A stretch of DNA of 64,000 nt. Source: JALJPB01 sp963933115. Its GTDB lineage: Bacteria > Pseudomonadota > Gammaproteobacteria > Enterobacterales > Alteromonadaceae. Below, piece by piece: positions 24,965 through 34,100 of the stretch; the stretch's first letter is position 1; each line of letters opens with the position of its first letter. A model generated the notes under the pieces. The model made no database searches. It worked only from the letters and a program-made list of their open reading frames with translations, and was not told where the DNA came from. The stretch lies in contig CAWVSL010000011.1 of NCBI GenBank assembly GCA_963933115.1, forward strand, positions 10,528 to 74,527, read 5' to 3'. A program made the position numbers and the translations under genes.

Positions 24965-25420
24965 ATGAAATACTTATTACTTGTTTCACTAATAACCGTA
25001 TCGATAAGTCTTATTAGCTGTGATTCAGGACCTGACTCCCCTAGAGGTTTTCGTTTTCCTATTGGGGATATTGTGAAAGGTGAAGCTGTATTGCTTAAAT
25101 ATCAGTGCTTGGCTTGTCATAAAATAGAGGGGTTTGATCAAGATAAAAAGATTAATAATCCAGAGTTAAATGTAAGATTAGGTGGAATGACATCTAAAGT
25201 AACAACCTACGCTGAACTTGTGACAAGTGTTATTAATCCTTCGCATAAACTTGTTCAAGGCTATCCTATTGCAGCGGTTACTATTGAGGGGAAGTCTAAA
25301 ATGACAAACTTTAATGATCTTATGACGGTAACTGAATTAGTAGACTTAGTTACCTTTTTAGAAACTCAATACGAGTTAGTTCCATACAGAAGTACTGGTT
25401 ATCATTATTATCGTTATTAA
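24965..25420 (+). CDS. Monohaem cytochrome c lipoprotein
   Basis: A 151-residue protein. The signal peptide ends in lipobox LISC (lipidated Cys19), so it is a membrane-anchored periplasmic lipoprotein. The haem site is CLACH (C48, C51, H52), and the distal Met ligand is probably in SKMTNFNDLMTVTEL, the usual GxMPx-FxxLT arrangement of class I cytochromes. The C-terminus is Tyr-rich (YRSTGYHYYRY). It looks intact although it follows two wrecked genes. Its partner cannot be read from context; it may pass electrons between periplasmic oxidoreductases. Confidence 0.8.
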   Translation: MKYLLLVSLITVSISLISCDSGPDSPRGFRFPIGDIVKGEAVLLKYQCLACHKIEGFDQDKKINNPELNVRLGGMTSKVTTYAELVTSVINPSHKLVQGYPIAAVTIEGKSKMTNFNDLMTVTELVDLVTFLETQYELVPYRSTGYHYYRY

Positions 25421-25492
25421 ATTTTATCAGTAATAAGTTGTTATTAATTATATCAACAAAGACAGGTAATATTTTAAGATTATTAATCAAAT

Positions 25493-25519
25493 AAAAAAAA
25501 GCCAGGTATAACCTGGCTT
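25493..25519 (-). terminator. Rho-independent terminator of gapA
   Basis: The stem AAGCCAGGT (25499-25507) pairs with ACCTGGCTT (25511-25519) with loop ATA. The plus-strand A-run 25493-25500 becomes the U-tract of the minus-strand gapA message. It lies 22 bases after the gapA stop. It may also weakly stop the cytochrome gene from the plus side. Confidence 0.85.
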
Positions 25520-25540
25520 AACTTGAAAAAATCAGCTCTG

Positions 25541-26569
25541 TTATGCTGATTTTGAAATGGCTTGATCATTTTCATAAGCAACAATGTAAGAAACTAAATC
25601 TAATACCTTATTAGAATAGCCAATTTCATTGTCATACCAAGAAACCACTTTGACGAAGGTGTCTGTAAGAGCAATACCAGCATTTGCATCAAATACTGAG
25701 GTACACGTTTCACCTACAAAGTCATTAGAAACAACTTGGTCTTCGGTATAACCTAAAATACCTTTTAACTCACCTTCAGATGCAGTTTTCATTGCTAGGC
25801 AAATTTCACTGTAGCTAGCTGGATTATTTAAGTTAACTGTTAAATCAACTACAGATACATCAGGGGTAGGAACACGAAATGCCATACCGGTAAGTTTACC
25901 ATTTAACTCAGGGATAACTTTTCCAACTGCTTTCGCGGCACCTGTAGATGATGGGATAATATTTTGTCCGGCGCCACGACCTCCACGCCAATCATTTCCT
26001 GAAGGACTGTCAACTGTCTTTTGTGTTGCTGTAGTTGCATGCACAGTTGTCATTAAACCGTCTTTAATACCCCAGTTATCATTTAACACTTTAGCAATAG
26101 GTGCAAGACAGTTTGTGGTACAAGAGGCATTAGAAACAATCTCTTGGCCCGAATATTTATTTTGATTAACACCACAAACAAACATAGGGGTATCATCTTT
26201 TGAAGGCGCTGTTAATACTACTTTTTTGGCACCAGCAGTAATATGTTTGCGTGCAGTTTCATCAGTTAAAAATAAACCTGTCGACTCAACAACAACATCT
26301 GTATTGATAGCATCCCATTTCAATTGTTCAGGATTACGCTCAGCGGATACACGTATAGTTTTACCATTAACAACTAGTTGCCCATCAACTACAGCAACAG
26401 TGCCATTGAAACGGCCATGAGTTGAGTCATATTTTAATAAATATGCCATATATTCGACATCAATCAAATCGTTAATACCAACAATTTCAATGTCATTTCG
26501 CTCCATTGCTGCTCTAAATACAAAACGGCCAATGCGACCAAAACCATTGATACCTACTTTAATTGTCAT
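25541..26569 (-). CDS. gapA: Glyceraldehyde-3-phosphate dehydrogenase, type I
   Basis: Oxidative phosphorylation of GAP to 1,3-bisphosphoglycerate with NAD+. It has 342 residues. The Rossmann motif INGFGRIGR is at 8-16 and Asp34 in GINDL favours NAD. Catalytic C150 is in SNASCTTNC and H177 in TTVHATTATQ; SWYDNEIGYS is near the C-terminus. It is divergent from gnd. A HexR-type operator sits 24-38 bases before its start codon, where a bound repressor would block the promoter or early transcript. It ends at a strong terminator. Confidence 0.96.
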   Translation of the reverse strand: MTIKVGINGFGRIGRFVFRAAMERNDIEIVGINDLIDVEYMAYLLKYDSTHGRFNGTVAVVDGQLVVNGKTIRVSAERNPEQLKWDAINTDVVVESTGLFLTDETARKHITAGAKKVVLTAPSKDDTPMFVCGVNQNKYSGQEIVSNASCTTNCLAPIAKVLNDNWGIKDGLMTTVHATTATQKTVDSPSGNDWRGGRGAGQNIIPSSTGAAKAVGKVIPELNGKLTGMAFRVPTPDVSVVDLTVNLNNPASYSEICLAMKTASEGELKGILGYTEDQVVSNDFVGETCTSVFDANAGIALTDTFVKVVSWYDNEIGYSNKVLDLVSYIVAYENDQAISKSA

Positions 26570-26592
26570 GTTTAACCCCTAAAAATATTTTA

Positions 26593-26607
26593 TGTAGTAA
26601 AATTACA
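26593..26607. promoter_or_regulatory. Probable HexR operator of gapA
   Basis: TGTAGT-AAA-ATTACA matches the HexR consensus TGTAAT-WWW-ATTACA at all but one base of the arms. It lies 24-38 bases upstream of the gapA start codon and about 230 bases from gnd, so gapA is the likely target. Confidence 0.7.
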
Positions 26608-26836
26608 CCATTTACAGAAAAACTCAAGGTAAATATCGTGTTTTTACATTATTTGTGGGGTTTTTTGATGTTTTATTACGTAAGATTATTTGAATATATG
26701 TAATTATTTTGTAAAGTACAGTTATTGCATGATTTGGATCTTTTTAAGTGGTAGAATGCCGAAAATTTGTCAGAAAACTTTATATTACTCATAATAATAT
26801 GTTTTGAGTTTTCATTTTAAAACCCGGAATTAAACT

Positions 26837-28390
26837 ATGACACAAGAAAATATTTTATGTGATATCGGCTTTATCGGACTTGGTGTCATGGGAAAGAACC
26901 TTGTTCTTAATTTGGCTGATAACGGATATAACATTGCCGTATTTGATCTTAGTAGTGAAAAAATTGATGAAGTAATTGAACAAGACATCGCTGAACTTTC
27001 GGCTAATGCTCAAAGTAAAACTAAACAGCGTGTTTTTGGTTGTTCTTCATATACTCAGTTACTATCCCGTTTAAAATCGCCACATTTAATAGTTTTGTCA
27101 GTTCCAGCAGGTTCTCCAGTAGACCAAGTTTGTGAAAATTTAATTGGTGCCGGTATTCAACCTGATGATATTGTTATTGATACAGGTAATAGCCTTTGGG
27201 TAGATACTGTTCAACGAGAAACAAAATATAAAGCTAATTTCATTTTGTTTTCATCTGCCGTTTCAGGTGGGGAAGTCGGTGCTCGATTTGGCCCTGCATT
27301 AATGCCTAGTGGTTCTCCATATGCCTGGAGTCGAATTAAACCTATTTGGGAGGCTATAGCAGCAAAGGTTGATGTCGAAACTGGGAAACCTTTAGAAAGA
27401 ACTAAACCAGGTCAAGTGATTACTCAAGGTGAGCCTTGTACTGCTTACATTGGACCCGCTGGAGCCGGTCACTATGTGAAAATGGTTCACAACGGAATTG
27501 AGTATGCTGATATGCAAATTATTTGCGAGGCTTACCATGTCCTTCGAGAAGGTTTGTTACTATCACCAGATGAAATAGCGGATATCTTTCAAAAATGGAA
27601 TCTAGGGCCGTTAGATAGTTACTTAATGGAAATTTCTGTTGATGTATTACGTCACAAAACAGAAGATGGCTTGCCACTTGTTGATCTAATCCTAGACAAG
27701 GCTGGACAGAAGGGTACTGGCCTATGGACAGCAATGAGCAGTTTAGAGGTTGGCTGTCCTGCACCAACAATTTCTCAAGCCGTGTATGCTCGTTCAATTT
27801 CGTCTTTTAAAGACTTGCGTGTTGAAGCTTCTAATATCTTGGCTGGACCTGAACGACAAAATTTTAGTCTACAAGAGAAAGAAGATTTTATTGAGCAATT
27901 ACATGATGCAATGTATTGTGCAAAAATCTGTACTTATGCCCAAGGTTTCCAGTTAATGAAATTAGCAGGAAAAGAACACGGCTGGTCTTTAGATTTTGCC
28001 AGCATAGCCAAAATTTGGCGAGCAGGGTGTATTATTAGAGCCGCATTTTTACAATCAATTACTGATGCGTTTAAGCGTAATGAAGATTTAGATAACTTAT
28101 TGTTAGATGAATATTTTGCGCAAGTTATCAGTGAAACTCAACTTAACTGGCGTAAAGCGGTCGCGCAAACTGCATTATTGGGTATTCCTGCAGGTGCTTT
28201 ATCGTCTTCACTTGCCTATTATGACTCAATGAGAAGTGAAGTATTACCAGCGAACTTATTACAGGGCCAGAGAGATTATTTTGGAGCACATACTTTTGAG
28301 CGACTTGATAAAGCGGCGGGTAAAAAATACCATGTAGAGTGGTCAACACCAGAAAAAAATATGATTGCTATCATGCCTATTAAAAAATAA
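26837..28390 (+). CDS. gnd: 6-phosphogluconate dehydrogenase, decarboxylating
   Basis: Oxidative decarboxylation of 6-phosphogluconate to ribulose-5-phosphate with NADP+. At 517 residues it is longer than the common 468. The Rossmann motif IGFIGLGVMGKNLVLN lies at the N-terminus; VSGGEVGARFGPALMPSG and GHYVKMVHNGIEYADMQ are the substrate motifs with the catalytic Lys. Extra residues fall mainly in the stretch around 170-195 (KVDVETGKPLERTKPGQ) before the GxGxGHYVKMVHNG motif, as in a known long subgroup. It competes with Edd for the same substrate. The last residues (MPIKK) are followed 24 bases later by msrB. Confidence 0.94.
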   Translation: MTQENILCDIGFIGLGVMGKNLVLNLADNGYNIAVFDLSSEKIDEVIEQDIAELSANAQSKTKQRVFGCSSYTQLLSRLKSPHLIVLSVPAGSPVDQVCENLIGAGIQPDDIVIDTGNSLWVDTVQRETKYKANFILFSSAVSGGEVGARFGPALMPSGSPYAWSRIKPIWEAIAAKVDVETGKPLERTKPGQVITQGEPCTAYIGPAGAGHYVKMVHNGIEYADMQIICEAYHVLREGLLLSPDEIADIFQKWNLGPLDSYLMEISVDVLRHKTEDGLPLVDLILDKAGQKGTGLWTAMSSLEVGCPAPTISQAVYARSISSFKDLRVEASNILAGPERQNFSLQEKEDFIEQLHDAMYCAKICTYAQGFQLMKLAGKEHGWSLDFASIAKIWRAGCIIRAAFLQSITDAFKRNEDLDNLLLDEYFAQVISETQLNWRKAVAQTALLGIPAGALSSSLAYYDSMRSEVLPANLLQGQRDYFGAHTFERLDKAAGKKYHVEWSTPEKNMIAIMPIKK

Positions 28391-28414
28391 TTCAGCATAA
28401 ATAGGATTAAAATA

Positions 28415-28786
28415 ATGAATGATGATCACTACAAAGATAAACTCAGCGATGAAGCTTTTAAGGTATGCCGCTTAGCGGCTACAGAAAGACCATTTACTGG
28501 TATTTATAATGATCACTGGCAAAAGGGTGTTTATCACTGCGTTTGCTGTGATCAGCCCTTATTTTTATCTGATGATAAATTTGATGCAGGTTGCGGTTGG
28601 CCTAGTTTTAGTAGTTCAATCGACAAAAAAGTTAGTTATTTAGAAGATAATTCTCTTTTTGCTACTCGAACCGAAATACAATGTGCTCATTGCCAATCTC
28701 ATTTAGGTCATGTTTTTGATGATGGACCAAAGCCAACAGGTAAACGCTATTGTGTTAACTCACTTAGCTTAATGTTTGTTAAGTAA
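28415..28786 (+). CDS. msrB: Peptide methionine-R-sulfoxide reductase
   Basis: Reduces methionine-R-sulfoxide in proteins. It has 123 residues. Zinc is held by two CxxC pairs (YHCVCCDQPLF and IQCAHCQSHLGHVF). The catalytic Cys is in RYCVNSLSLMF, and GCGWPSF is a family hallmark. It lies 24 bases after gnd and is probably co-transcribed, pairing NADPH production with repair of oxidised protein; this link is inferred from position only. Confidence 0.94.
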   Translation: MNDDHYKDKLSDEAFKVCRLAATERPFTGIYNDHWQKGVYHCVCCDQPLFLSDDKFDAGCGWPSFSSSIDKKVSYLEDNSLFATRTEIQCAHCQSHLGHVFDDGPKPTGKRYCVNSLSLMFVK

Positions 28787-28798
28787 CCTTACTTTATT

Positions 28799-28836
28799 TT
28801 AACCACTAATGTTTACCCTATATTTAGTGGTTATTA
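28799..28836 (+). terminator. Probable terminator of gnd-msrB
   Basis: A perfect 9-bp stem, AACCACTAA (28801-28809) with TTAGTGGTT (28824-28832), has a 14-base loop and begins 14 bases after the msrB stop. The U-tract is poor (ATTAAG), so efficiency is uncertain. Confidence 0.5.
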
Positions 28837-29075
28837 AGCACTTTGTTACTAATGTTTATTTTTAATTGTCTAAGTTTTTAAGTACCAATTATAGATAAGC
28901 TTACCTGGTTTATTTACTTTATTCGGTAACATTGTCTAAGCTAAAAATAAATTATTAATAAACGTTATTTTAACCTCCTATTAGATACTGTAAATCTCTC
29001 AATTGATTTTTGATAAAATAGCTTACTCATTCAAATAAAAGTTTTTGTTTCTCTACAAAAATTTCCAGAGGTACA

Positions 29076-29246
29076 ATAATAGATTGGTACTTTAAAGCTC
29101 TTCGTTTTGTTATTAGCTCATTTTCTGTGATTTTAAGTCATTTGATTCTTTGGCTTACTGAGATGTTCTATTTAATCCTTGCGTATACCATTAAATCTAA
29201 AATCAATTGGTTATACGAATACCATTCTCCAACGATTAGTATTTAA
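29076..29246 (+). CDS. Possible small membrane protein lacking a normal start codon
   Basis: A stop-free frame of 56 codons reads IDWYFKALRFVISSFSVI, then LSHLILWLTEMFYLILAYTI and KSKINWLYEYHSP, and ends TAA 29244-29246. It has one or two membrane segments and a short charged tail. AGAGGT (29067-29072) is a good ribosome site, but the codons 3-6 bases further on are ATA ATA. It may start at a rare ATA, at an internal GTG, or have lost its ATG. Confidence is low because there is no homology evidence. Confidence 0.28.
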   Translation: MIDWYFKALRFVISSFSVILSHLILWLTEMFYLILAYTIKSKINWLYEYHSPTISI

Positions 29247-29422
29247 TATATTGTTCAAAATACAATTAAATACAAAGTGTAACCTGTGGCGAAACATTTC
29301 ATCATGTATTACAATACGTGGCGCATCTAAGTATTCACAATCATCAGATGTTAATTAACAGAGTTAATAATTTCTTTGTTATTTTATTATCGTTCAATTG
29401 ACTGAAATAAAAGGTTTATGAA

Positions 29423-30871
29423 ATGACTCTTCACACAGAAGAACTATATCAAAATAGTTGGCTAGAACGCCAAACGTTTGCTGAAAACATGTTACCTATT
29501 ATAGGGCAATTATTTAGAAACAATGGCGTTGAAGTTTCTATTTATGGTCGTCCGTTAGTTAACGTCTCTGCAATTGATATTATTAAAGCACACAAGTCCG
29601 TCGCTTTACATGAAGAAAACAAATTACGCTTACGTGAAAGTTTTCCTTTTGTGGAGGCTTTAAGTAAAATGAATTTAGCACCTGCACGTATCGATGTTGG
29701 TAAATTATCCTACCGCTATTTGTTTTTAGGTGAAGCTAATGGCTTGTCTATAGAACAATTTCTTGAAAAAGAATTAACAGATATTTCTAAACAAAACAAA
29801 CAACAAGAATCAAAGGATGTTGTTCTTTATGGTTTTGGTCGTATTGGGCGTTTATTAGCTCGTTTGCTTATTGAACGCGCAGGTCCAAGCACACAATTAA
29901 AACTCAGAGCCATTGTCCTTAGACCCGGAAATGAAGATGATCTAGAAAAGCGTGCCAGTTTATTAAGACGTGATTCAGTCCATGGCGCTTTTAACGGCAG
30001 TATTACTATTGATAAAGAAAATAATGTTATTAAAGCTAATGGGGCATTTATTCAGGTTATTTATGCCAAGTCTCCTTCAGAAGTTGATTACACAGCATAT
30101 GGTATTAATGACGCATTGCTTGTTGATAATACCGGCATTTGGACTGATGAAGACGGTTTAAGCCAGCATTTAAAGTCAAAAGGTATCGCTAAAGTATTAC
30201 TTACGGCACCTGCCAAAGGTGATATTAAAAATATTGTTTATGGTGTTAACCAGCACATGATTCTAGCTGAAGATAAAATTGTTTCAGCTGCGAGTTGTAC
30301 AACTAATGCAATAACACCGGTACTTAAAGCATTAAATGATCAATATGGTATTAAAAATGGCCATGTTGAAACTATTCACTCTTATACTAATGATCAAAAT
30401 TTAATTGATAATTACCATCCTGCACCACGACGTGGCAGAAGTGCACCATTAAATATGGTGATTAGCACCACTGGTGCCGCTAAAGCGGTATCAAAAGCCT
30501 TACCTGAATTAGAAGGTTTGTTGACGGGTAATGCGATTCGTGTTCCTACACCCAATGTATCAATGGCCATTTTAAACCTTAACCTTAAGGAAGAAACGAC
30601 CAAAGATAACTTGAATGATTACTTACGTAGTATTGCCTTGAAGTCTGACTTACAAAATCAAATCGATTATACAGCTTCAACTGAAATAGTATCTACTGAT
30701 TTAGTTGGCTCCCGCTACGCTGGTGTAGTTGACTCCCAAGCGACAATTGTTGATGGCGACAGAACAGTATTATATGTTTGGTACGATAACGAGTTTGGTT
30801 ATAGCTGTCAGGTTATTCGTGTGATGCACGAGATGTCAGGTATTTTAGTCCCTACGTTACCTGGTAACTAA
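29423..30871 (+). CDS. gapB: Long-form glyceraldehyde-3-phosphate dehydrogenase (GapB type)
   Basis: A 482-residue second GAPDH. An all-helical N-terminal extension of about 130 residues precedes the Rossmann motif VVLYGFGRIGRLLAR (133-147). The catalytic site SAASCTTNAITPVLK has Cys at about 292; ETIHSYTNDQ holds the catalytic His and WYDNEFGYS is near the C-terminus. Where NAD-specific GapA has GIND, this protein has AIVLRPGNEDD without the discriminating Asp, so NADP use is plausible. Similar long GAPDHs in Vibrio and Shewanella are thought to work in gluconeogenesis. It has its own terminator and a long leader. Confidence 0.88.
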   Translation: MTLHTEELYQNSWLERQTFAENMLPIIGQLFRNNGVEVSIYGRPLVNVSAIDIIKAHKSVALHEENKLRLRESFPFVEALSKMNLAPARIDVGKLSYRYLFLGEANGLSIEQFLEKELTDISKQNKQQESKDVVLYGFGRIGRLLARLLIERAGPSTQLKLRAIVLRPGNEDDLEKRASLLRRDSVHGAFNGSITIDKENNVIKANGAFIQVIYAKSPSEVDYTAYGINDALLVDNTGIWTDEDGLSQHLKSKGIAKVLLTAPAKGDIKNIVYGVNQHMILAEDKIVSAASCTTNAITPVLKALNDQYGIKNGHVETIHSYTNDQNLIDNYHPAPRRGRSAPLNMVISTTGAAKAVSKALPELEGLLTGNAIRVPTPNVSMAILNLNLKEETTKDNLNDYLRSIALKSDLQNQIDYTASTEIVSTDLVGSRYAGVVDSQATIVDGDRTVLYVWYDNEFGYSCQVIRVMHEMSGILVPTLPGN

Positions 30872-30889
30872 TAAATAATGATTTAATAC

Positions 30890-30917
30890 AAAGACGCTTT
30901 TTGGCGTCTTTTTTTAT
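30890..30917 (+). terminator. Rho-independent terminator of gapB
   Basis: The stem AAGACGC (30891-30897) pairs with GCGTCTT (30904-30910) with loop TTTTTG, followed by a T-run to 30915. It begins about 20 bases after the stop codon. Confidence 0.9.
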
Positions 30918-31175
30918 TTATAATGATCATTATGGGGTTATTTATTTGATTATATAATCTCGTTAATGATATGAAAAAGTTCGTTTATCAACATAAAAAT
31001 TTTATTAAAAACACCTCTATAATATCCACTAATACCGCAACAATTTCATTTGATTTTATTAAAAATACAGAGAGGTAATTATTTCGTGACCTCTTATTAA
31101 AATATAATATAACTAGTGTTCGACTTCGCTATGTGATTAAATTTAATTACTATTATTTCCTAATAAGGTCTTGTT

Positions 31176-34100
31176 TTGATCTATCTTTATCCTGCTAATA
31201 AAATGGAAAATTTATTAGTGTTGTTAGACAAAATTCAACAGGTTTCACCGTTACCTGTATTCTCTCAAGAAACGATAGTAGTGCAAAATGCAGGTATGCA
31301 GCATTGGCTGAACTTATCCTTAGCAAATCAGCGCGGTATTAGCATGAATGTCTGTTACCCGTTACCGGCCCAGTTCTTATGGAAACTTATACGCAGCATG
31401 GCTAGCGATGAAAAAGTTCCAGATCAATCACCTTATTCTAGAGAAGTGTTAACTTGGCGTATATATACCCTTTTAACTAGTGATGTCGTTTGTAGTGATG
31501 TCGACTTTACTCCCGCGACATCCTATTGGCGGGGTATTAATGACACTTCTGATGCTTTAACAACCAATAATAACAATTTAAACGGTAACAATGAAAAAGC
31601 ATTATTAAAATGTTATCAATTGGCTGGGCAGCTAGCTGATCTGTATGAGCAATATCTGATTTTTAGACCAGAATGGATTAATAGTTGGCATGAGGGAACA
31701 ACTACTATTGATTCATTAATGAAAAATAGCCAATATCCACAAGATTTATCTGAGTTATCTGACCTAAAAAAATTGACACAATGGCAAGCTAAACTATGGC
31801 AGTTGTTGACCAAAGACCAACCTTATAATCCAGTCTCATTATTACAAGATGCGATAGTCAATATTGCCGATAAAAAAAACTCACTACCAAAAAGGATTTC
31901 ATTTTTTGGTATTAATGCTATGGCGCCAATGTGGTTAGAGTTTATACACGCATTAAGTGAACATATTGATATTCATTTTTTCCATCTTAATCCTTGTTTC
32001 GCCTATTGGGGCGACATTATTACAGAAAAACAAGCCGCTAAAGCGATTAAAAATTGGGTCGGTGTTATTGATGAATGTACTTTAGAGTATATTGATGAAA
32101 CTAATGCTGCTGTTGGTAATCCATTATTAGCTAACTTAGGACAACAGGGTCGCGAATTTATGGCACTACTGCAAAATTACAGTAGTGTTAATATAGACTT
32201 ATTTGAGCAGATTGAATCAGACAATCAAAGTCAGGTAACTAGTGTACTTGCTCATCTGCAACAAGATATTCTTAGCTTAACCGATAGAAGACTTACCCCG
32301 ATTGATCTAAAAGATGACTCAATAACCATTACCAGCTGTCATAGTGCTCTTAGAGAGGTGCAAGGTTTGCATGATTGGTTATTACATCAATTTAATCAGG
32401 ACACATCACTAACACCAAAAGATGTGTTAGTGATGTGTCCACAGATCGAAAATTATGCCCCTTTTGTTAATGCTGTATTCACTAGAGGTTGGCAAGCTCT
32501 AGATGATGAAATTCCACCATTACCATGCTCAATCGCTGATAGAAGTGCAAAAGATGCAGAGCCTATTATTGCAGCCTTTAGTGATATCCTAAATTTACCC
32601 GATAGTCGATTTGCCGTTTCTCAGCTTATTGCTTTAGTGCGTTTACCTGCCATGCAGCTGAAGTTTGATATCACCCTTGATGAACTTTCAAAAATAACCC
32701 TTTGGTTAGAACAAGCCACTATCCATTGGGGTTTAAATAAAGAGCATAAAGAACATATACTACAATCTAGCCAATCAAATAATAGTTTCACCTGGCAGCA
32801 GGGGCTCTCAAGATTATTACGAGGCTTTGCCTTTGGTGACAATTTTGGCCAAGGTGAGGTTATTTATCAACATCAGCTGTTAATTTCCTCAATTGAAGGG
32901 GATGAGGCTATATTGCTAGGTAAGTTATTGTTGATCATTGAACAACTTCAACTTTCAGCACATAGTCTTACAAAATCGCGAACGGCAGTTAATTGGCAAC
33001 GTTATTTATTGTCCATAGTTGATAAGCTATTTGATATCGAAAGTGAACAAAGTTTTAGTCTTATTGATCAGGCTATTGCCTCATTGGTGGAGTATTGTGC
33101 CCAGGCTCATTTTGATAAAGAGATATCGTTATTAATCGTTCGAGAATTTTTAAATAATCACTTTAGCCTGCCAGATCCAGGACGACAGTTTATGGTGGGA
33201 CAAGTGACCTTTTGTTCCATGTTACCCATGCGAAGTATTCCATTTAAAATCATTGCTGTTTTGGGCCTTAATGACGGCAAATTCCCTCGACAACGTCAAC
33301 CTCTTGGTTTTGATTTAATGGAATCTACACCATCACAGCTAGGTGATAGGTCTAGGAGAGGGGATGATCGTTATTTATTCCTTGAAGCACTTATTTCTGC
33401 TCGCCAGTCTTTATATCTTAGTTATCAGGGGCGAAATATTAAAACCAATAAGCCCAAAGAAGCCTCCTTAGTGTTAAAAGAACTGATGGACTATTTAACT
33501 CTTGGTTTTTCTTGGCAATTTAATACGACACAATCAATTGAGAGTCAGGATGTGAACCAACTTCGCCAGCTACCCATGCAGGCTTTTAGTGATAAAAATT
33601 ACCAAGGTAAATATAACTGTTTCGATGATAAATGGCTCAAACTAAAATATCCACTTACCAATCTAGAACGCACTACAGAGTATGACAATGAACAGGGTAG
33701 TTCATCATCAGAGCTATTTATTAACCATGGTTCTAGTGATAATTCAATTGAAACGTTAAATGTCGATCAACTAATTTCTTTTTATCAACACCCTGCAAAG
33801 ATGTTTGCTCAACAGCAACTTAATCTCTATTTAGACCAAAAAACAGTCAGTCTAGATGACGCAGAACCATTTGCTATCAATCATTTAGAGAGTTATTTGT
33901 TACGTCAGTCACTTTTAAAAGAGTGCCTTGTCCATGATTCTAATGAGGATAAAACCAAGTTAAAACTTAATCAGGTACTTAATAGCGCACTACTTGGCGG
34001 TAAATTTCCAGATTTACCAACCACCGCTAAAGTTTTTGAAAGTTGGCTTAATGATAGTATTGAATTTAGCCAAGCAATCATTAAGCAAAATGCAGATAAT

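Larger units (their letters stand above)
28787..29422. other. 636-bp region between msrB and gapB
   Basis: It contains the msrB terminator hairpin, a possible small membrane-protein frame at 29076-29246, and an imperfect palindrome ATGTATTACAATACGT (29304-29319) about 105 bases before gapB that could be an operator. The rest is AT-rich without clear features. The long leader before gapB suggests its promoter lies in the last 150 bases. Confidence 0.5.

Noticed and set aside
30920..30933. ATAATGATCATTAT palindrome considered as a Fur box
   Set aside because: It lacks the 19-bp Fur layout, lies directly after the gapB terminator and about 240 bases from recC, and no iron gene is near.
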